Positions 33,813 through 46,270 are shown, counted from the stretch's first letter. The stretch is 64,000 nt of DNA from Chaetoderma sp. LZ-2023a (GCA_034401795.1 CM067369.1:183001445-183065444); one strand, 5' to 3'. Numbers and translations: made by a program. Notes: generated from the letters alone by a model not told the origin.

Positions 33813-34277
33813 TTAGGCTTGTGCGATTACTGCTTTCAGTTATCATGATCGATTATTTAAGAATAATCGTGATTACTCGATTAATTAGCCTGGGTACAAA
33901 TTACCCCGACATAACAAAGGTATACCAATGACGAAACCTACAATTGTGTTAAGAAATGTCCATTTGCAGGCCAAGAGAAACCAATTTTTGAAAATGTATC
34001 ACTGGAATACCTGGCGCAATACTTGAGCCAGTCATTCCAGCAGTACATTTTCAAAAATAATCTTCTCTTGGCCTACAAATGGACATGAATTCACTTAGCA
34101 AAATGTAAATTTGTGTGGCCTTTCACATTAAAGAGTAACTAAAAGATATGTTTTGCATTATTTTATGAAGAAGAAATTATTCACAATTATTTGATTATTT
34201 ACTTTTTAATCATATAAATTCACGATTTAAAAAATAATCACGATTTTGGATTTAATCATAAAATCGTGCAAGCCTAC
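33813..34277. repeat. hAT-like MITE containing a nested family A hairpin
   Basis: The ends are inverted: 'aggcttgtgcgatta' on the left and 'aaaatcgtgcaagcct' on the right, with 'aataatcgtgattactcgat'-type runs inside. This resembles hAT-type miniature elements with GCACGATT ends (family knowledge). A family A copy with a long stem occupies about 33955-34130 in the middle, so A inserted later. Confidence 0.75.
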
Positions 34278-34599
34278 GTATTACAAATGATCATTCCTCA
34301 AGAGCATTACAAAGACCATGTTTTTCAGTCCTGATGGTTAAAGGATCAAACAAACCTTCAACAAAATCACTTATCCCCGTCGCATCGAGGCGTCCAATCT
34401 GGTCTAAGCTATCTGTAGACTAGTTTCACAAGGACTTTGAGTCGTATGTATGTCAAACAAATATATGTACTACATACATGTAGGTGATCTTGCACTAAAG
34501 AACAATGATCTTATAATATAGAAATCAGTTGCCATAGGGAATAACTTTTACAGCGCTAGAAATTAACTGGTCGGAATTGATCAAGCAACTCTAACTATT

Positions 34600-34790
34600 G
34601 GATCTTTAGTCAATGTCCATTTGGAGGCTATAAGAAGACTATTTTTGAAAATTTAGCACAGGAATAACTAGTTTATCGAACTAGTCATTCTCAGGATAAA
34701 TTTTCTGAAATATTTGTCTGCCTGCTAAGGGACATTAGCTAAGTATAAGACCACAGCACTGCATAAGTCGTGTTTGGTTGCCTTGGCCAA
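34600..34790. repeat. Family A hairpin element, diverged
   Basis: 'aatgtccatttggaggct' and 'aataactagtttatcgaact' with a complementary right arm. It is more diverged than other copies. Confidence 0.8.
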
Positions 34791-36080
34791 TAATTTTTTC
34801 AAAACGAATAAGTCAAGTTCTTGATGAAGTATTTAGTAAGCAGTAAATTCCTTTTGAATTTTGCCTTACTTCTACTGAAAGACAGGGATCCAGTCTGATG
34901 AGTTATGGTGCTAAAGCAGTAATCCGTTACAGATCTGTTTGTGGAAAAATCCTAAGGATCATGGAATAAGTAGTTAATTTCTAGCTCAAGTAACTTATAT
35001 TAATTACGTAATATGTTAACTAGTTTAATATTAATATATACAGGTATATATTATGATTTGATGTGATATGATATAATTTTCATTGTTATTATTCACTTGT
35101 GCCTAGTGATATGCCCATTCATCCAGTGATTGGACTATATGAGTTTACGGTCCGGTAGTGAAGTACATGTGTTGTCTGTTTATATTGTGATAAGTATTTG
35201 TGAACATTTAGTAGCAAGAAAGCAATGATAAGTTATTAGGGTAATTCTATATAACTGTATATGGTATAAAATTGTCTGTAATTGTTAGCGGTCACTGTAT
35301 TATCGAACATGTGCCATAGAATTATTCACATGTGCTGAAACAGAAGTGATCATGAGCACACCTATGCGCGCAAACATGGCCGCATGCAAACACTCATACA
35401 GGCATGCACACACGCACACACACGCTAAATAACCAGTTAACAAGGCAAGGAAATTTATTTATTAATACCCTCCATTTGGCCATCTAGCATCTTTTCACAA
35501 TCCAAATGACTCCACTTCATCTGATTATAATTACCACAAAGTGCTGTCTGAGTAATGTGACCAAGCAAGACATACAGTTAGCCATTTTCTTGTCTAGCCT
35601 GGCCAAAGAAATTTGTTTCCCATTATTTTTCTACCTTTGAAGGAGTGTAATCTAAAACTCAATTTGATAGCAAAACTGGATCCATCGATTAACATTTTGC
35701 CTTCAGACTTCAGAGCTATAAAGGAGTTAATTAATTGTAAATATCTTCATGGTAACTGTGTACTCTAGTCGGGTTTTACAAGACCTGGTGAGGGCTTTAA
35801 AATGTGACTTGATGTGTAATGAGGGTTTAATGAAAAGAAAATGCTTTGCATAGAATGAAATATTCTTGTTTTGACAAGTAGATTCTGTTTGAAAATGTAC
35901 GGTTATCTGAAAATGTGCGTGTAATATTACTGTGTATGTAATGTAGTCCGGTGCGCACATTGTAGAATAGCATTTAGCTGAGAGCCATTTTACAGCTTTC
36001 CTCTTCAAGCACCAAATACGGTACAGCTATTCAATAAGTTAACATGTTTTCAAAATAAAACAATTGTGAACACGATGTAA
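34791..36080. other. Unassigned non-coding stretch
   Basis: No gene, hairpin family or long repeat is seen. There is a short CA/CACG-rich stretch near 35400-35425. The open frame 35727-36008 on the minus strand shows no motif. Confidence 0.55.
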
Positions 36081-36084
36081 GAAA

Positions 36085-36435
36085 TGTTCTGATGAATATT
36101 TTGAATATAATGGGATTGGAAGACATTGCTGGCAGCAATGTCTTCCAATCCAATTATATTCAAAATATTTAACAGAGTTTTTAATATCCCCATACATTTA
36201 AAAAAAACGGAGGGGATTTTGCAATCACCTCCATCTGCCTGTCTGTCCATTCGGCTATCTCCTCCAAAAACATTTGTTGGAATGCAATCAAATTTGTTAT
36301 GTGTGTTACCTATGCGATTGAGAGAACAGCGGAGTTGGCCAAAGCGTGGTGATTTGCGATAGCGTGCCATCGACTACAAATGATTCAAGTTCTGTTTTGG
36401 AAACATTTTAGGTTATTTCTGAGCTGTACGCTGTC
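36085..36435. repeat. Family C hairpin element
   Basis: The perfect arms 'ggattggaagacattgctg' and complement sit around 36113-36155 with the outer stem 'gaatattttgaatataa'. The block 'ttttggaaacattttaggtt' and 'tctgagctgtac' at about 36395-36428 is shared with other C copies. Confidence 0.85.
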
Positions 36436-36473
36436 ATGCCTTAGTCAGGCTTTAGTCCGACGAATGATGGAAT

Positions 36474-36715
36474 TTAACCCTTTAACACTCAAATTTGTTC
36501 AAGATGATTTAAATTTTCTCACAGAAAATGTCCAGTTGCATACCAAGAGATGATTTTAGACAATTTTATCACTGGAATGACTGGCTCGGTTATCAAACCA
36601 GTCATTATGGTGGGAAATTTTCGAAAAATACTCTTTTTTTTTTAGCCTGAAAATGGGCATTCCTTCGGGCGACTGCAAAGGCCATTTTTGGCCAGCTTGA
36701 GTGTTAAACGGTTAA
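36474..36715. repeat. Family A hairpin element, complete reference copy
   Basis: The 242 bp copy has 19 bp terminal inverted repeats (TTAACCCTTTAACACTCAA against TTGAGTGTTAAACGGTTAA, one mismatch). Inside them is a long imperfect hairpin around 'gactggctcggttatc'. It has no coding capacity. TTAA at both outer edges suggests a TTAA target, as in piggyBac-type MITEs, but the duplication cannot be separated from the element here. Confidence 0.9.
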
Positions 36716-37077
36716 TGTTGCAAGTTAAAATTACATTTTGTATTTAATAATAATAGCACCTAATTGCTGCTTAATACTCTTTTCATGACAATCTCTGATC
36801 TTCCTTTTTCCTATGAATTATGTCATAATTTCTGTTATACGGGATTTTCATACCTTGATCTACATTTTCCTTACATAAGTTTTAGAATTGTGCCATTGGA
36901 CCACATGACTTGCCATGTTAAAATGATGAAAAGGTCTTATAACAACTTTACTGTATCATAATCTTTATACAGCATTGCAATAACATGGCCCAGATTAGGT
37001 GTAAGTGGCGAATAAAACTAATTGAAATGAAAAAAGTTAAGATAGTGATATATGTCTGTCATATCTAATTTTTAAAC

Positions 37078-37270
37078 TTTTAATACTTATATAAGCGAAA
37101 AATGGTTTCGGTAGCGGTCTTGCGAAATGTCCATTTGCATACCAAGATAAGACTATTTTTTGAAAATTTACCACTGGAATGATTTTCAAAAATAGTCTTT
37201 TCTTGGCCTGCAAATGGACATTTTCTATGAGAAAACTTACATTTTCTTGAATAAATTTGAGGGTTACGGG
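37078..37270. repeat. Family A hairpin element, short-loop version
   Basis: The arms 'actattttttgaaaatttac' and 'gaatgattttcaaaaatagt' meet with the central 'gactggctcg' stem deleted. 'aaatgtccatttgca' and 'gcaaatggacatttt' flank them. Confidence 0.85.
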
Positions 37271-37282
37271 TCAAGCCGACCA

Positions 37283-37592
37283 ATGGAGGAATCCAGTTTT
37301 AGCTATGCCCGCCCATCTCTAGCTAGGCTCTACCCATACTTCGCCCGTGTTGCGATCGATCGATCCCTGAACTCCCTGACTCAATATCCAGAAAATTATA
37401 TGAGTAAGCTGTTGAATAGGCAGCAACAGTGCCCAGTCAAATTAGTTTTAAAAATTCAACAGAATGTTTAATAAACGTTCATGATAAACTTATCAACGTC
37501 ATTCATGACGTAATTGGTTATGTCATCCTACACATCACATAGTTGATTATGACATCACATGATTGATGGATAAACTGGAAAGGTCCATTGAG
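37283..37592 (+). repeat. Family B hairpin element, near full length
   Basis: It runs from 'ccaatggaggaatccagttt' to 'aaactggaaaggtccattga'. It contains 'gatcgatcgatcc', a partly deleted hairpin ('taggcagcaacagtgcccag') and TGACGTAAT/TGACATCA-type sites. Confidence 0.9.
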
Positions 37593-37806
37593 CGGTCAAT
37601 AAGACAAGGAATAAATTGTACTTTGCCCCCACCGTTTAAGTATGGACCCTTTAAGGCAAACTCATTGATATTGCAGTGCTACTTATATGCACATCAAATT
37701 CCTGTGCGAATTGTTCTGCATTTCTTTTCAGCACACAAACAAATTTAAAAATAAACTTGGTGATAATTCTCAACGATAGAAGATATTTCAGTTATTTATA
37801 GAATCC

Positions 37807-37807
<1 letters not shown>

Positions 37808-37852
<45 letters not shown>
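37808..37852. repeat. TA microsatellite
   Basis: About 22 AT dinucleotides without interruption. Confidence 0.97.
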
Positions 37853-37854
<2 letters not shown>

Positions 37855-37934
37855 TATAGTAAAGTAATAATGTATTTTTGCTATAGGCAGCCAGAAACAA
37901 CTAGATTCATTCCACATTTCTCTTCTTTTTTTTA

Positions 37935-38330
37935 GCTCATGGGCAAGCTTATGCAATAGTGATTTGTCTGTTTGTCCATCGCGTGTCTGTCAACAATTGT
38001 GGCACGTTTTGCTATCTGCAAATGAAATTAAAAACCTCGACAAATCTATCCATTACCAATGTCGTTGAACTATTTTTCACTCAGGTCACTGTCACAGGTT
38101 AAAAGTGTCGTTTTTGGAAACATTGTTGCTGTTGTCCTTTAGCTTGTTTAAGCAACTTAGCGCACGGACGCCTACGGACAAACATGCATCCAAGTTTGAA
38201 GATCACTTCAGTGGAACCAGGGTTATTGAAAATGTGTCAAGTGTCCATTTTGCAAACAATATTGCAGAAAGCTTTTGCTGTTGGTTAGAATGTTGGTTCA
38301 GATAATATCCAATATGTCTGCCAAGTGGCC
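37935..38330 (+). repeat. AGCTCA-type repeat, 5' end and one core unit
   Basis: It opens with 'ttagctcatgggcaagctta', then 'tgtctgtttgtccatcgcg'. A core follows ('ttgctgttgtcctttagct', 'agtggaaccagggttat') that recurs in altered form at about 50860-51140. It probably belongs to the tandem-cored class. Confidence 0.6.
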
Positions 38331-38389
38331 ATTGTGAAAATTACTTTGCATATGATAACTTAACTTTGCTCAAATTATTAACTGTGATT

Positions 38390-38600
38390 TGCAAGCAACC
38401 AGACAATAATTTCAATGGGGGGGGGGGGGGGGGTTGGTGTTTGACTGAGGATCTGCTGAACATTATGAAAACAAATTGACTGAGAGATGTTGGTGGCTTA
38501 GCCACTGACAACTTTCAGTCAAATTGTTGTCAAAACATTCGGCATATACAGAATTAAACCATGTGGAAAATGTAGTCTGCATAAATTCAGCAGACAGACA
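38390..38600. repeat. Family D hairpin element
   Basis: The arms 'aattgactgagagatgttgg' and 'caactttcagtcaaattg' surround 'tggcttagcca'. The ends resemble 'agcaaccagacaataat' and 'attcagcagacagacag'. A 15-base poly-G lies inside at about 38418-38432. Confidence 0.85.
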
Positions 38601-39805
38601 GTTATAAACATCTTGTGTGTGTGGTAATTGGTAAAATAGTTATGAATGCTAAATCCGATATGGCCATCTTGAAAATCGGTTTGCCATTCTGAAATTTAAT
38701 CGCTTGATTGATTCAAAACGTTACTTGGAAATCCATTAGGTGTGATATTTGCATTTCATTATCCACCAGGTGAGCATAATGACCCTTGTGGCATTTAATT
38801 ATCAAGAAATATTACATTTTTGTTATCCTCAGTATTTAGCCCAATAAGGAATAGAAGCATTCCATTTGAATTATTTTGTTTATGCTTTATCTGTGATGTG
38901 AATAGAAAGTAGAGAAGTAATTTATGTATTGATTGATTGTATGTGTGGACATTTATCATAAACTAATGTTCTGTATAATATGTTTTAGAGCCTCTCAAGC
39001 AGGCTTCTCACAATGCCATTGGTCAATCATTTTCAGTGGAAATAATTGTCCAATTATATTCAAGAAAACTGTTTTAGGAAGATATAAATCAAAACGGTCT
39101 GTTATATATAAGATTTGTGCCTTTGTGGCTATAAAAACTGTTTAATTTATCTTGAATTAGTTATATGTATCTAGTCAATATATATGCAGTAAACTGTATG
39201 CCTAATTTTTTCACAAAGATATTTAATTGTCACCCCACCCTACCACCATCTAAATAGATGGGTGGTGTGTGGATGGAGGGGAGGTTATTATGTATTGTTT
39301 GTTTTTTTCTGTAGTCAATCATGTCAGTATATTATTGCAGTCAATCATACTCCCGTTTTCTTTCCAAAAATGTTGTTTAATTATTTCTCTCACCCCTCCA
39401 TCTAAATATATGTGTTGCAGAGACCGAGGGGAAGTTATTGTATATCATTTGCTTTTTCAGTATGTGCATTTGTGCAAGCTTCCATTTCTGATAATAAAAA
39501 CACTATTATAATGTTTTATAAGTTATATTTTAACCTGAACCTTGCCTTCGGTGTTTTGTGCATGTGTGATCTAAAAAAAACAATCGTGAGAAAGCTACAG
39601 CCCTTTTCCACTGCAATGCCACTGGTGGTCCTTGACATCGGAGGGCTGGTGATTTGGCCATATCAGTTTTATAGCTGTAGCATCTATGCATGTAACCTGA
39701 AGTTATGCAGGGGCCTCAAAAACTAAGACAAACTAATATTTTGTGTCACTTTGGGGTTCTGAAAATTTGGGGACTCTGTGCAAATCGACTTACTGGACTG
39801 CTTTA
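38601..39805. other. Unassigned AT-rich stretch
   Basis: No gene is seen. A short segment containing 'ccatctaaatagatggg' or 'ccatctaaatatatgtg' occurs twice (about 39247 and 39399), each followed by a 'ggggaggttatt' or 'ggggaagttatt' match, suggesting an old duplication of about 150 bp. Confidence 0.5.
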
Positions 39806-39807
39806 TG

Positions 39808-39925
39808 TTCGGCTCCGAATATTTTGAAACTGATTTGACTGGAACCTGTTGTTGCCATATAGCAGAAGTAGCAACATCTCCCACTTAGATTAGTTTCAGA
39901 ATATTCAACAAAATATTCAGTACAT
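39808..39925. repeat. Family B hairpin core
   Basis: 'gaatattttgaaactgattt' pairs with 'gattagtttcagaatattca' around a degenerate 'gttgttgcc...ggcaacat'-like centre. The outer arms of B are missing. Confidence 0.8.
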
Positions 39926-40206
39926 CATAAAAAAAATGTGTGTTTTAGTATGGAAGTGTTTACGGGTTAATACACCAAATGGCCTGCTAGTGATCACAAG
40001 AACCTGAAAAATATGATTGATTTTTCCATGCAACATTTTGGTAACACAATTATGGAAACTGGATTGTCTTAAAATCTACGTTCACCAACTTTGGGTTGGT
40101 GGTCGCAAAACATAAATCTGAGGCACATTATTGATGTTGTGTTCAAAGGACCAAAGGCCAAGGTGTTTAAATTATGGAAATCGGCCCTCAGAAAAGTGAT
40201 ACTTAC

Positions 40207-40263
40207 AATGAGGCCATAGACCAGCAGTGTTTTAACATCATCATTGTAATAATTAACAGGCAT
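40207..40263 (-). CDS. Candidate first coding exon of an unrecognised gene
   Basis: On the minus strand an ATG at 40263 opens MPVNYYNDDVKTLLVYGLI (19 codons) and ends exactly at a strong donor, 'att|gtaagtatc'. The frame has a stop just upstream of the ATG and phase 0 at the donor, as a first coding exon would. The sequence is not part of any repeat family here. I do not recognise the protein, and no second exon is visible further left. Chance is possible for so short a frame. Confidence 0.3.
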
Positions 40264-40359
40264 ATCGGTACAATGTTTTAAAAATTATTTTCTCTTGCCG
40301 GTAATTATAGTTATTTTCTATAATCGAGAGTTACCTCTCATATATGTCTCGTAGTGTGT

Positions 40360-40585
40360 TTAATCCTTTACTGCTCCCGCTGGCCAAAACCGGCCGCTGA
40401 AGTGGTCTTGCAAAATGGATATTTACAGGGCAAGAGAATATCTTATGAAAATTTACCACTGGAATGACTGGCTCGGTAACCGAGCCAGTCATTCCAGTGA
40501 TAAATTTTCAAAAATTCTCTTCCCGCAAATGGTCATTCAAAAGGCAAATATTTAGATTTTCTCGAGCAAATTTGAACCATATTGG
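40360..40585. repeat. Family A hairpin element with near-perfect stem
   Basis: The centre 'ccactggaatgactggctcg' is followed after a four-base loop by its complement. 'gctggccaaaaccggccgct' lies at the left end. Confidence 0.9.
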
Positions 40586-40786
40586 TCTATATTTCTGTTC
40601 AATCTAGTACAGGGATACATGTGAGCATAATAGTCTTAGCAGCGAGGAGTGTATCATTATATTGTTCGATACACAGAGATATAAATATAAACAGTTTATA
40701 TGATCAAAGATTTTTTGTATTATATGTTTTAATATATTAGTTGTATTTTTATAGAAAAGTTTTTGATTGTAATTATTATTATTAGC

Positions 40787-43700
40787 TCACCTGGCCTAAA
40801 AGGCAAGTGAGCTTATGTCGTGGCAACCGTCCGTCGGGTGGCCGTCGTCCGTCCGTCAACTTTTCCTTTAAACGACTTCTCAAGAACCGCTGGGCCAATT
40901 TCAATTATATGTGGCAGGAAGCATCCTTATGTCATAGGGATCCAAGTTTGTTCAAAGAAGCCAACCGGCTAATTAGGCCGGCGCCCATCTTGGATTTTGG
41001 CTGATTTTTAGAAATCTCTTTAAAAATCTTCTCCGAAACTGCTTGAGGGATTGAAGGAAACCTCATGAAATAGGATCTAGGGCAAGAGCTCAACCAAGTT
41101 TGTTCAAGGGAACTTAATTGGTCAAATGGTTCAGCAGCCATCTTGGTTGACCTAGTTTTAGCAAAAATAACTTCTCCAGAACCACTGAAGGGATCAGGCC
41201 GAAATTTGGCAGATATGATTAGGAACTAAGGGCCAGTAAAGTTTGTTCCAGAGAAGTTGATCCGTCAAAAAACATGGCCACCGTGGGCCAATCAAAATAT
41301 AGCGTGTTTGGCGGCCATGTTGGATTTTTTTATTTGATGGATTTTGAGGCCGAAATTGGTTTTCAATAGGTTTTTGGGTATTCTGATCTCAAATTTGCAA
41401 TTTTCGAAACAGTCGGATAAACGGTTTGGCAGCCATCTTGGATCATTTTCCCGCCAAAAGGTCCCATACTAAAGCAATGGGAAATTAAAAATATCTTCTC
41501 GAGAACTACTGGGCCGATTTCAATTATAAAGCATCCTTAAGGAGTTTCAAGTTTGTTCAAACGAACCCGCTCGATCAATTTGGCTGGTGACCATCTTGGA
41601 TTTCGGTCGATTTTTAGAAATGTTAAATCTTCTCCAAAACCATTTAAGGAGTCGATTCAGAACTCACGAAATATGATCTAGGGCAAGAGCTGAACCAAGT
41701 TTGTTCAAGGGAACTTGGTTGACCAAATGGTTCAACGACCATCTTGGATGACCTAGTTTTCGCAAAAACGACTTCTTCCCCAGAACCGCTGAAGCGATCA
41801 GGCCGAAATTTGTGATATATAATTAGCGACAAAGGGCCATTAATATTGTTCAAGAGAGGTTTATTCGTCAAAAAACATGGCCGCGGTGGACCAATCAAAA
41901 TATAGTGTTTGGCAGCCATATTGGATTTTTTTATTTGATGGATTTTGAGGCCGAAATTCGTTTTATATAGGTTTTTGTGTATTCTGATCTCAAATTTTCA
42001 ATTTTCGAAACTGTTGGATAAACAGTTTGGCAGCCATCTTGGATCATTTTCCCGCCAAAAGCTCCTATACTAAAGTAATGGGAAATTTAAAATGCCTTCT
42101 CGAGAACTACTGGGCCGATTTCAATTATATTTGGCATGAAGCATCCTTAAGGCATAGAGATTCAAGTTTGCTCAAATGAACCCGATCGGCCAATTTGGCC
42201 GGCGACCATCTTGGATTTCAGGCCGATTTTTAGAAATGTCTTTAAAAATCTCCTCCCAAACCATTTGAGGGATCAATTCAAAACTCACGAAATATGATCT
42301 AGGGTAAGCGCTGAATCAAGTTTGTTCAAGGGAACTTGATTGACCAAATGGTTCAGCGGCCATCTTGGATGACCTAGTTTTCACAAAAACGACTTCTTCC
42401 CCCCCCCCCCCACCCCTTGCTGAAGCGATCAGGCCGAAATTTGTGGTATATGATTAGCAGCTAAGGGCAACTAAGGTTTGTTCAAGAGAATTTGATTCAT
42501 CGAAAAACATGACTGCGGTGGACCAATCAAAATATAGTGTGTTTGGCAGACATTTTGGATTTTTTTATTTGATGGATTTTGAGGCCGAAATTCATTTTAT
42601 AGGGGTTTTGGGGTATTCTGATCTCAAATTTGTAATTTTCGAAACTGTCTGATAAACGGTTTAGCAGCCATCTTGGATCATTTTCCCGCCAAAAGCTCAC
42701 ATACTAAAGCAATGGGAAATTTAAAATGTCTTCTCGAGAACTACTGTGCCAATTTGAATTATATTTGGCAGGAAGCATCCTTATGGCATGGAAATTTCAT
42801 TTTGTTCAAATAAAGCCGTTTGGCCGGTGGCCATCTTTGATTTTGACTGATTTTTAGAAATGTCTCGTCAAAAATCGTGTTCTCCGAAACGGCTTGGGGA
42901 ATTGATTCAAAACTTATGAAACCTCATCTAGGCAAAGAGGTAAGCCAAGTTTGTTCAAGACAACTTGATTGACCGAATGGTTCAGCAGCCATCTTGGATG
43001 ACCTAGTTTTCCCGAAAACGACTTCTCCAGAACCGCTGAATGGATCAGGACAAAATTTGGGAGATATGATTAGGGACTAAGAAGGGCCATTAAAGTTTGT
43101 TCAAGAGAAGTTGCTCCGTCAAAAAACATGTCCGCCGTGGGCCAATCAAAATGTAGCGTGTTAGGTGGACATATTGGATTGTTTTATTTGATGGATTTTG
43201 AGGCCAAAATTGGTTCTATATATGTTTTTCGGTATTCTGAGCTCGAAACTGTCGGATAAATGGTTTGGCGGCCATCTTGCATAATTTTCTCGTCAAAAGC
43301 TCCCATGCTTAAGCAATGGGAAGTTTAAAATGTCTTCTCGAGAACTACCAGGCCGATTTCAATTATATTTGGCAGGAAGCATCCTTAGGGCATAAGGATC
43401 CAAGTTTGTTCAAATGAAACCGATCGGCCAATTTGCCCAGCGGCCATTTTGGATTTAGGCCAATTTCAGGAAATGTCTTTATAAATCTTCTCCGAAACCA
43501 CTTGCAGAATCTTCATCTAGGCCACGAGGTAAGCCAAGTTTGTTCAAGAGGACTTGATTTACCAAATGGTTCGACGACCATCTTGGATGACCTGGTTTTC
43601 ACGAAAATGACTCCTTCAGAACCGCTGACGGGATCACGCCAAAATTTGGGCCATTAAAATTTGTGCAAGGGAGGTTGATCCATCAAAAAAACATGGGCGC

Positions 43701-43858
43701 CGTGGGCCAATCAAAATGTAGTCTGTTTGGCGGCCATATTGCACTTGCAAAAATGTCCACCAACTCATTTAAAAGACTGCTAAACCACCCACCAACAATT
43801 TTGACAAAAATTGATGGTGCTCCAGGTGAGCGACACAGGCCCCTTGGGCCTCTTGTTA
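40787..43858 (+). repeat. Complete AGCTCACC-type tandem-cored element, five units of about 600-630 bp
   Basis: After an ATT run it begins 'agctcacctggcctaaaagg' with a stem-loop to 'caagtgagct', then CCGT repeats. The motif 'ctcgagaactactgggccga' or its variant recurs near 40880, 41505, 42100, 42731 and 43336. The end is 'ccaggtgagcgacacagg', a 'cccttggg' hairpin, 'cctcttgtt' and another ATT run. It has no coding capacity. The 5'/3' inverted match, end hairpin and tandem core suggest a Helentron-associated element. Confidence 0.9.
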
Positions 43859-43964
43859 TTATTATTATTATTATTATGAGGTATTAAATAGTTGTGTTGA
43901 TGAGAGAAAATTATTATTATACCATGACAAAAATAGACGTATTACAATGGTTAATATTATTTAA

Positions 43965-44070
43965 CAGTACAGCTCAGAAATAACTTAGCCTGTTTCCAAA
44001 ACAAAATAAAATGTACTGTTGAATGTTGTGGGCTTAATTTGATTGGAAGCCATGGCTGCCTAGGGTATCC
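43965..44070 (-). repeat. Family C hairpin element, half copy
   Basis: 'acagctcagaaataactta' and 'tactgttgaatgttgtggg' are followed by 'ttgattggaagccatggctg'. The second arm is missing. Confidence 0.8.
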
Positions 44071-44087
44071 TTCTGAAAATTGTACTA

Positions 44088-44358
44088 AAGAACATGCTTC
44101 TGTCCGACACGTATGAATTGTATGTCTACTATATAATAAACATTCTGTTGAATATTTTGAAACTAATTTGACATAGGCAGCAACAGCACCCAGTCAAATT
44201 AGTTTCAAACTATGCAACAGCTTACCTGTATAGTTTTTTGGAAATTGATAGTCAGGGAGTTCAGGGATCGATCGATCCTAGCACAAGCGAGATGTTGGTG
44301 GAGGTTAGCTAGAGATAGCTAGAGAAAACTACATAGCTAAAACTGGAAAGGTCCATTG
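44088..44358 (-). repeat. Family B hairpin element, reversed
   Basis: It contains 'taataaacattctgttgaat', a partly deleted hairpin ('taggcagcaacagcacccag'), 'gggatcgatcgatcc', and the terminus 'aaaactggaaaggtccattg'. Confidence 0.88.
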
Positions 44359-44379
44359 GATATATCTCAGTTTATTGCT

Positions 44380-44583
44380 TTGATGACTAGGATTGGACAA
44401 GAAAATCTAATAATTTTGCTTAGTGAATAATGCCCGTTTTCAGTACTAGAGAAAATTTGAAATTGAAAAAAATTTACATTTGAATGACTGGCTCGATAAG
44501 TGGTAAGTTTTCAAATATAGTCTCCTGTAAATGGGCAATTCTGCAGAAGCTGTTTTTGGCTGATATGAGCGTTAAAGGGTTAA
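44380..44583. repeat. Family A hairpin element, partly deleted
   Basis: 'gaatgactggctcgataagt' and 'ggtaagttttcaaatatagt' with the right terminus 'gcgttaaagggttaa'. Confidence 0.8.
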
Positions 44584-44659
44584 AACTGGGTTGGATATCA
44601 AAAGTTTTTTCATGGCTCATTAAATATTACAGATTTTCACAGAATTCATTGATTTTTGT

Positions 44660-44662
<3 letters not shown>

Positions 44663-44734
<72 letters not shown>
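44663..44734. repeat. TA microsatellite
   Basis: About 36 uninterrupted TA units. Open frames of alternating Tyr-Ile here are artefacts. Confidence 0.97.
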
Positions 44735-44737
<3 letters not shown>

Positions 44738-44865
44738 GATTCAAGTCGAATCTACCTGTAATTACGAAACTAGGTGTAGCGCTGGATCTTAGGGTAACGC
44801 TTGGTGGCAGTCATAAGTACGTCACCTTTCATGTAAATGAAATTTAGCTAAACAGTAAGCTTAAC

Positions 44866-45075
44866 TGTCTGTCTGCTGCAAGCCAGCAGACAATAATTTC
44901 AGTGACCAATAGCTCTGGCCCTGGTGAACATTTTCAAAACAATTTGACTGAAATTTGTTGATGGCTTAGCCACCAACAACTTTCAGTGAAATTGTTTTTA
45001 AAATATTCAGGTATCCCGATTTAAACCACATGTAGGATGTAGTCTGCAGACACTAAGCAGGCAGACAGCTAAGGA
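44866..45075. repeat. Family D hairpin element, best-preserved copy
   Basis: The ends are 'aactgtctgtctgctgcaag' and 'gcaggcagacagctaag', giving inverted ends around CTGTCTGC. The hairpin 'aatttgactgaaatttgttg' and 'caacaactttcagtgaaatt' surrounds 'atggcttagccac'. Confidence 0.85.
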
Positions 45076-46048
45076 ACTTGTCCACTCTACAGTTTCATAT
45101 ACAAAATTAGTTCTGTAATCTAGGGCCAACCGAATCGAATCTCTGATACCGTATCCACTGATAACCCATACCAGCTGGTCCGGTATCAATGCGGTATCAA
45201 CAATGTGAAAGAGACTGAATCCAATCTTGTGAGTAACACTAAAACCGGGTTGTCAGTGAGACCATTGATTCTGCGTTGAGAATGACTATATCCATGTCCT
45301 ACAAGTAACCTAACAGTCATTTCTAGGCAGATCTCTTTGACGATTGCCGCTCGCCGCTATCATTTCTGAGACAGATATACTTTTACTTTCAAGTGAAGTT
45401 TATTGTTGTGCCAGTCTCACAGAAGTGAAGCATTAGTAATCTCTTGCTTTTCAAATCTTTTAGAAACATGCAAATTTCTAACCATGAAAAGAATCATGTA
45501 TTGAGCTTGGCTGTCTAGCATCTAAACCATACATTTTCACTTTACTACTGCTGCTAGTCCTGCTACTGCCACTGCGGCTACTACTACTAATCTAAGTGAG
45601 ACTTCTGTAGAAACTATGGCCAGTATCAGGGACTTAACAGAGGTCTCCCCCCCAGGGTTAAGAAAGTTTCCTATAAGTCCCAGTCTCAGCTACTATGCTG
45701 ATAGGCACTACGCTGATACCTTGTCAGCAATTTGATTCGGGGTACATGTCAGTGGACTATCACCAATTATTATCGGCAGCCTATCAAAATTTTTGAATTG
45801 GTCAAGTCCATGGGAGACTGGATTCGGTTAAGCCATGTGAATTAATAATTCATATTTTGTTCTATTTATTCATGAAATGCCGTGCATTCTGCCAGATTAA
45901 TCAATACTATGTGTTTACTTGTATGCACATGCTTCCCTGTAAGCATTATGACGTATTAAAGTTGTTTTTGTTAGTTTGATCAGGTTATGAGTTCTGTTTA
46001 TGCTTGCTATTGAGATTCTTAATGCTTAGCGCGATGATGTCATTGAAG
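45076..46048. other. Unassigned non-coding stretch
   Basis: No gene is supported. At 45330-45433 an acceptor-like 'catttctag' is followed by a 33-codon open frame beginning ADLFDDCRSPLSFLRQ, which could be a terminal exon but has no other support. 'tactactactgctgc'-like triplet runs lie near 45545-45590. Confidence 0.45.
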
Positions 46049-46270
46049 ATCAATAGATATTCATTTCTAGTTATGCCCCGCCCACCTCTACCTCAGCTCC
46101 ACCCACACCTCGCTCATGTCGGGATCGATCGATCCCTGAACTCCCTGACTGCCAATTTCCAGAAAACTATACCGGTAAGCTGTTTAATATTTTGAAACTA
46201 ATTTGACTAGGCGCTGTTGCTGCAAAATATACAACAGCTTGTTTATTAAATTGCAAAGACATACAATTTG

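Noticed and set aside
44484-44847. Open frame with a long Tyr-Ile run
   Set aside because: It reads through a TA microsatellite.
45330-45433. Possible terminal exon beginning ADLFDDCRSPLSFLRQ
   Set aside because: Only a short open frame after an acceptor-like site; no conservation or partner exon to support it.
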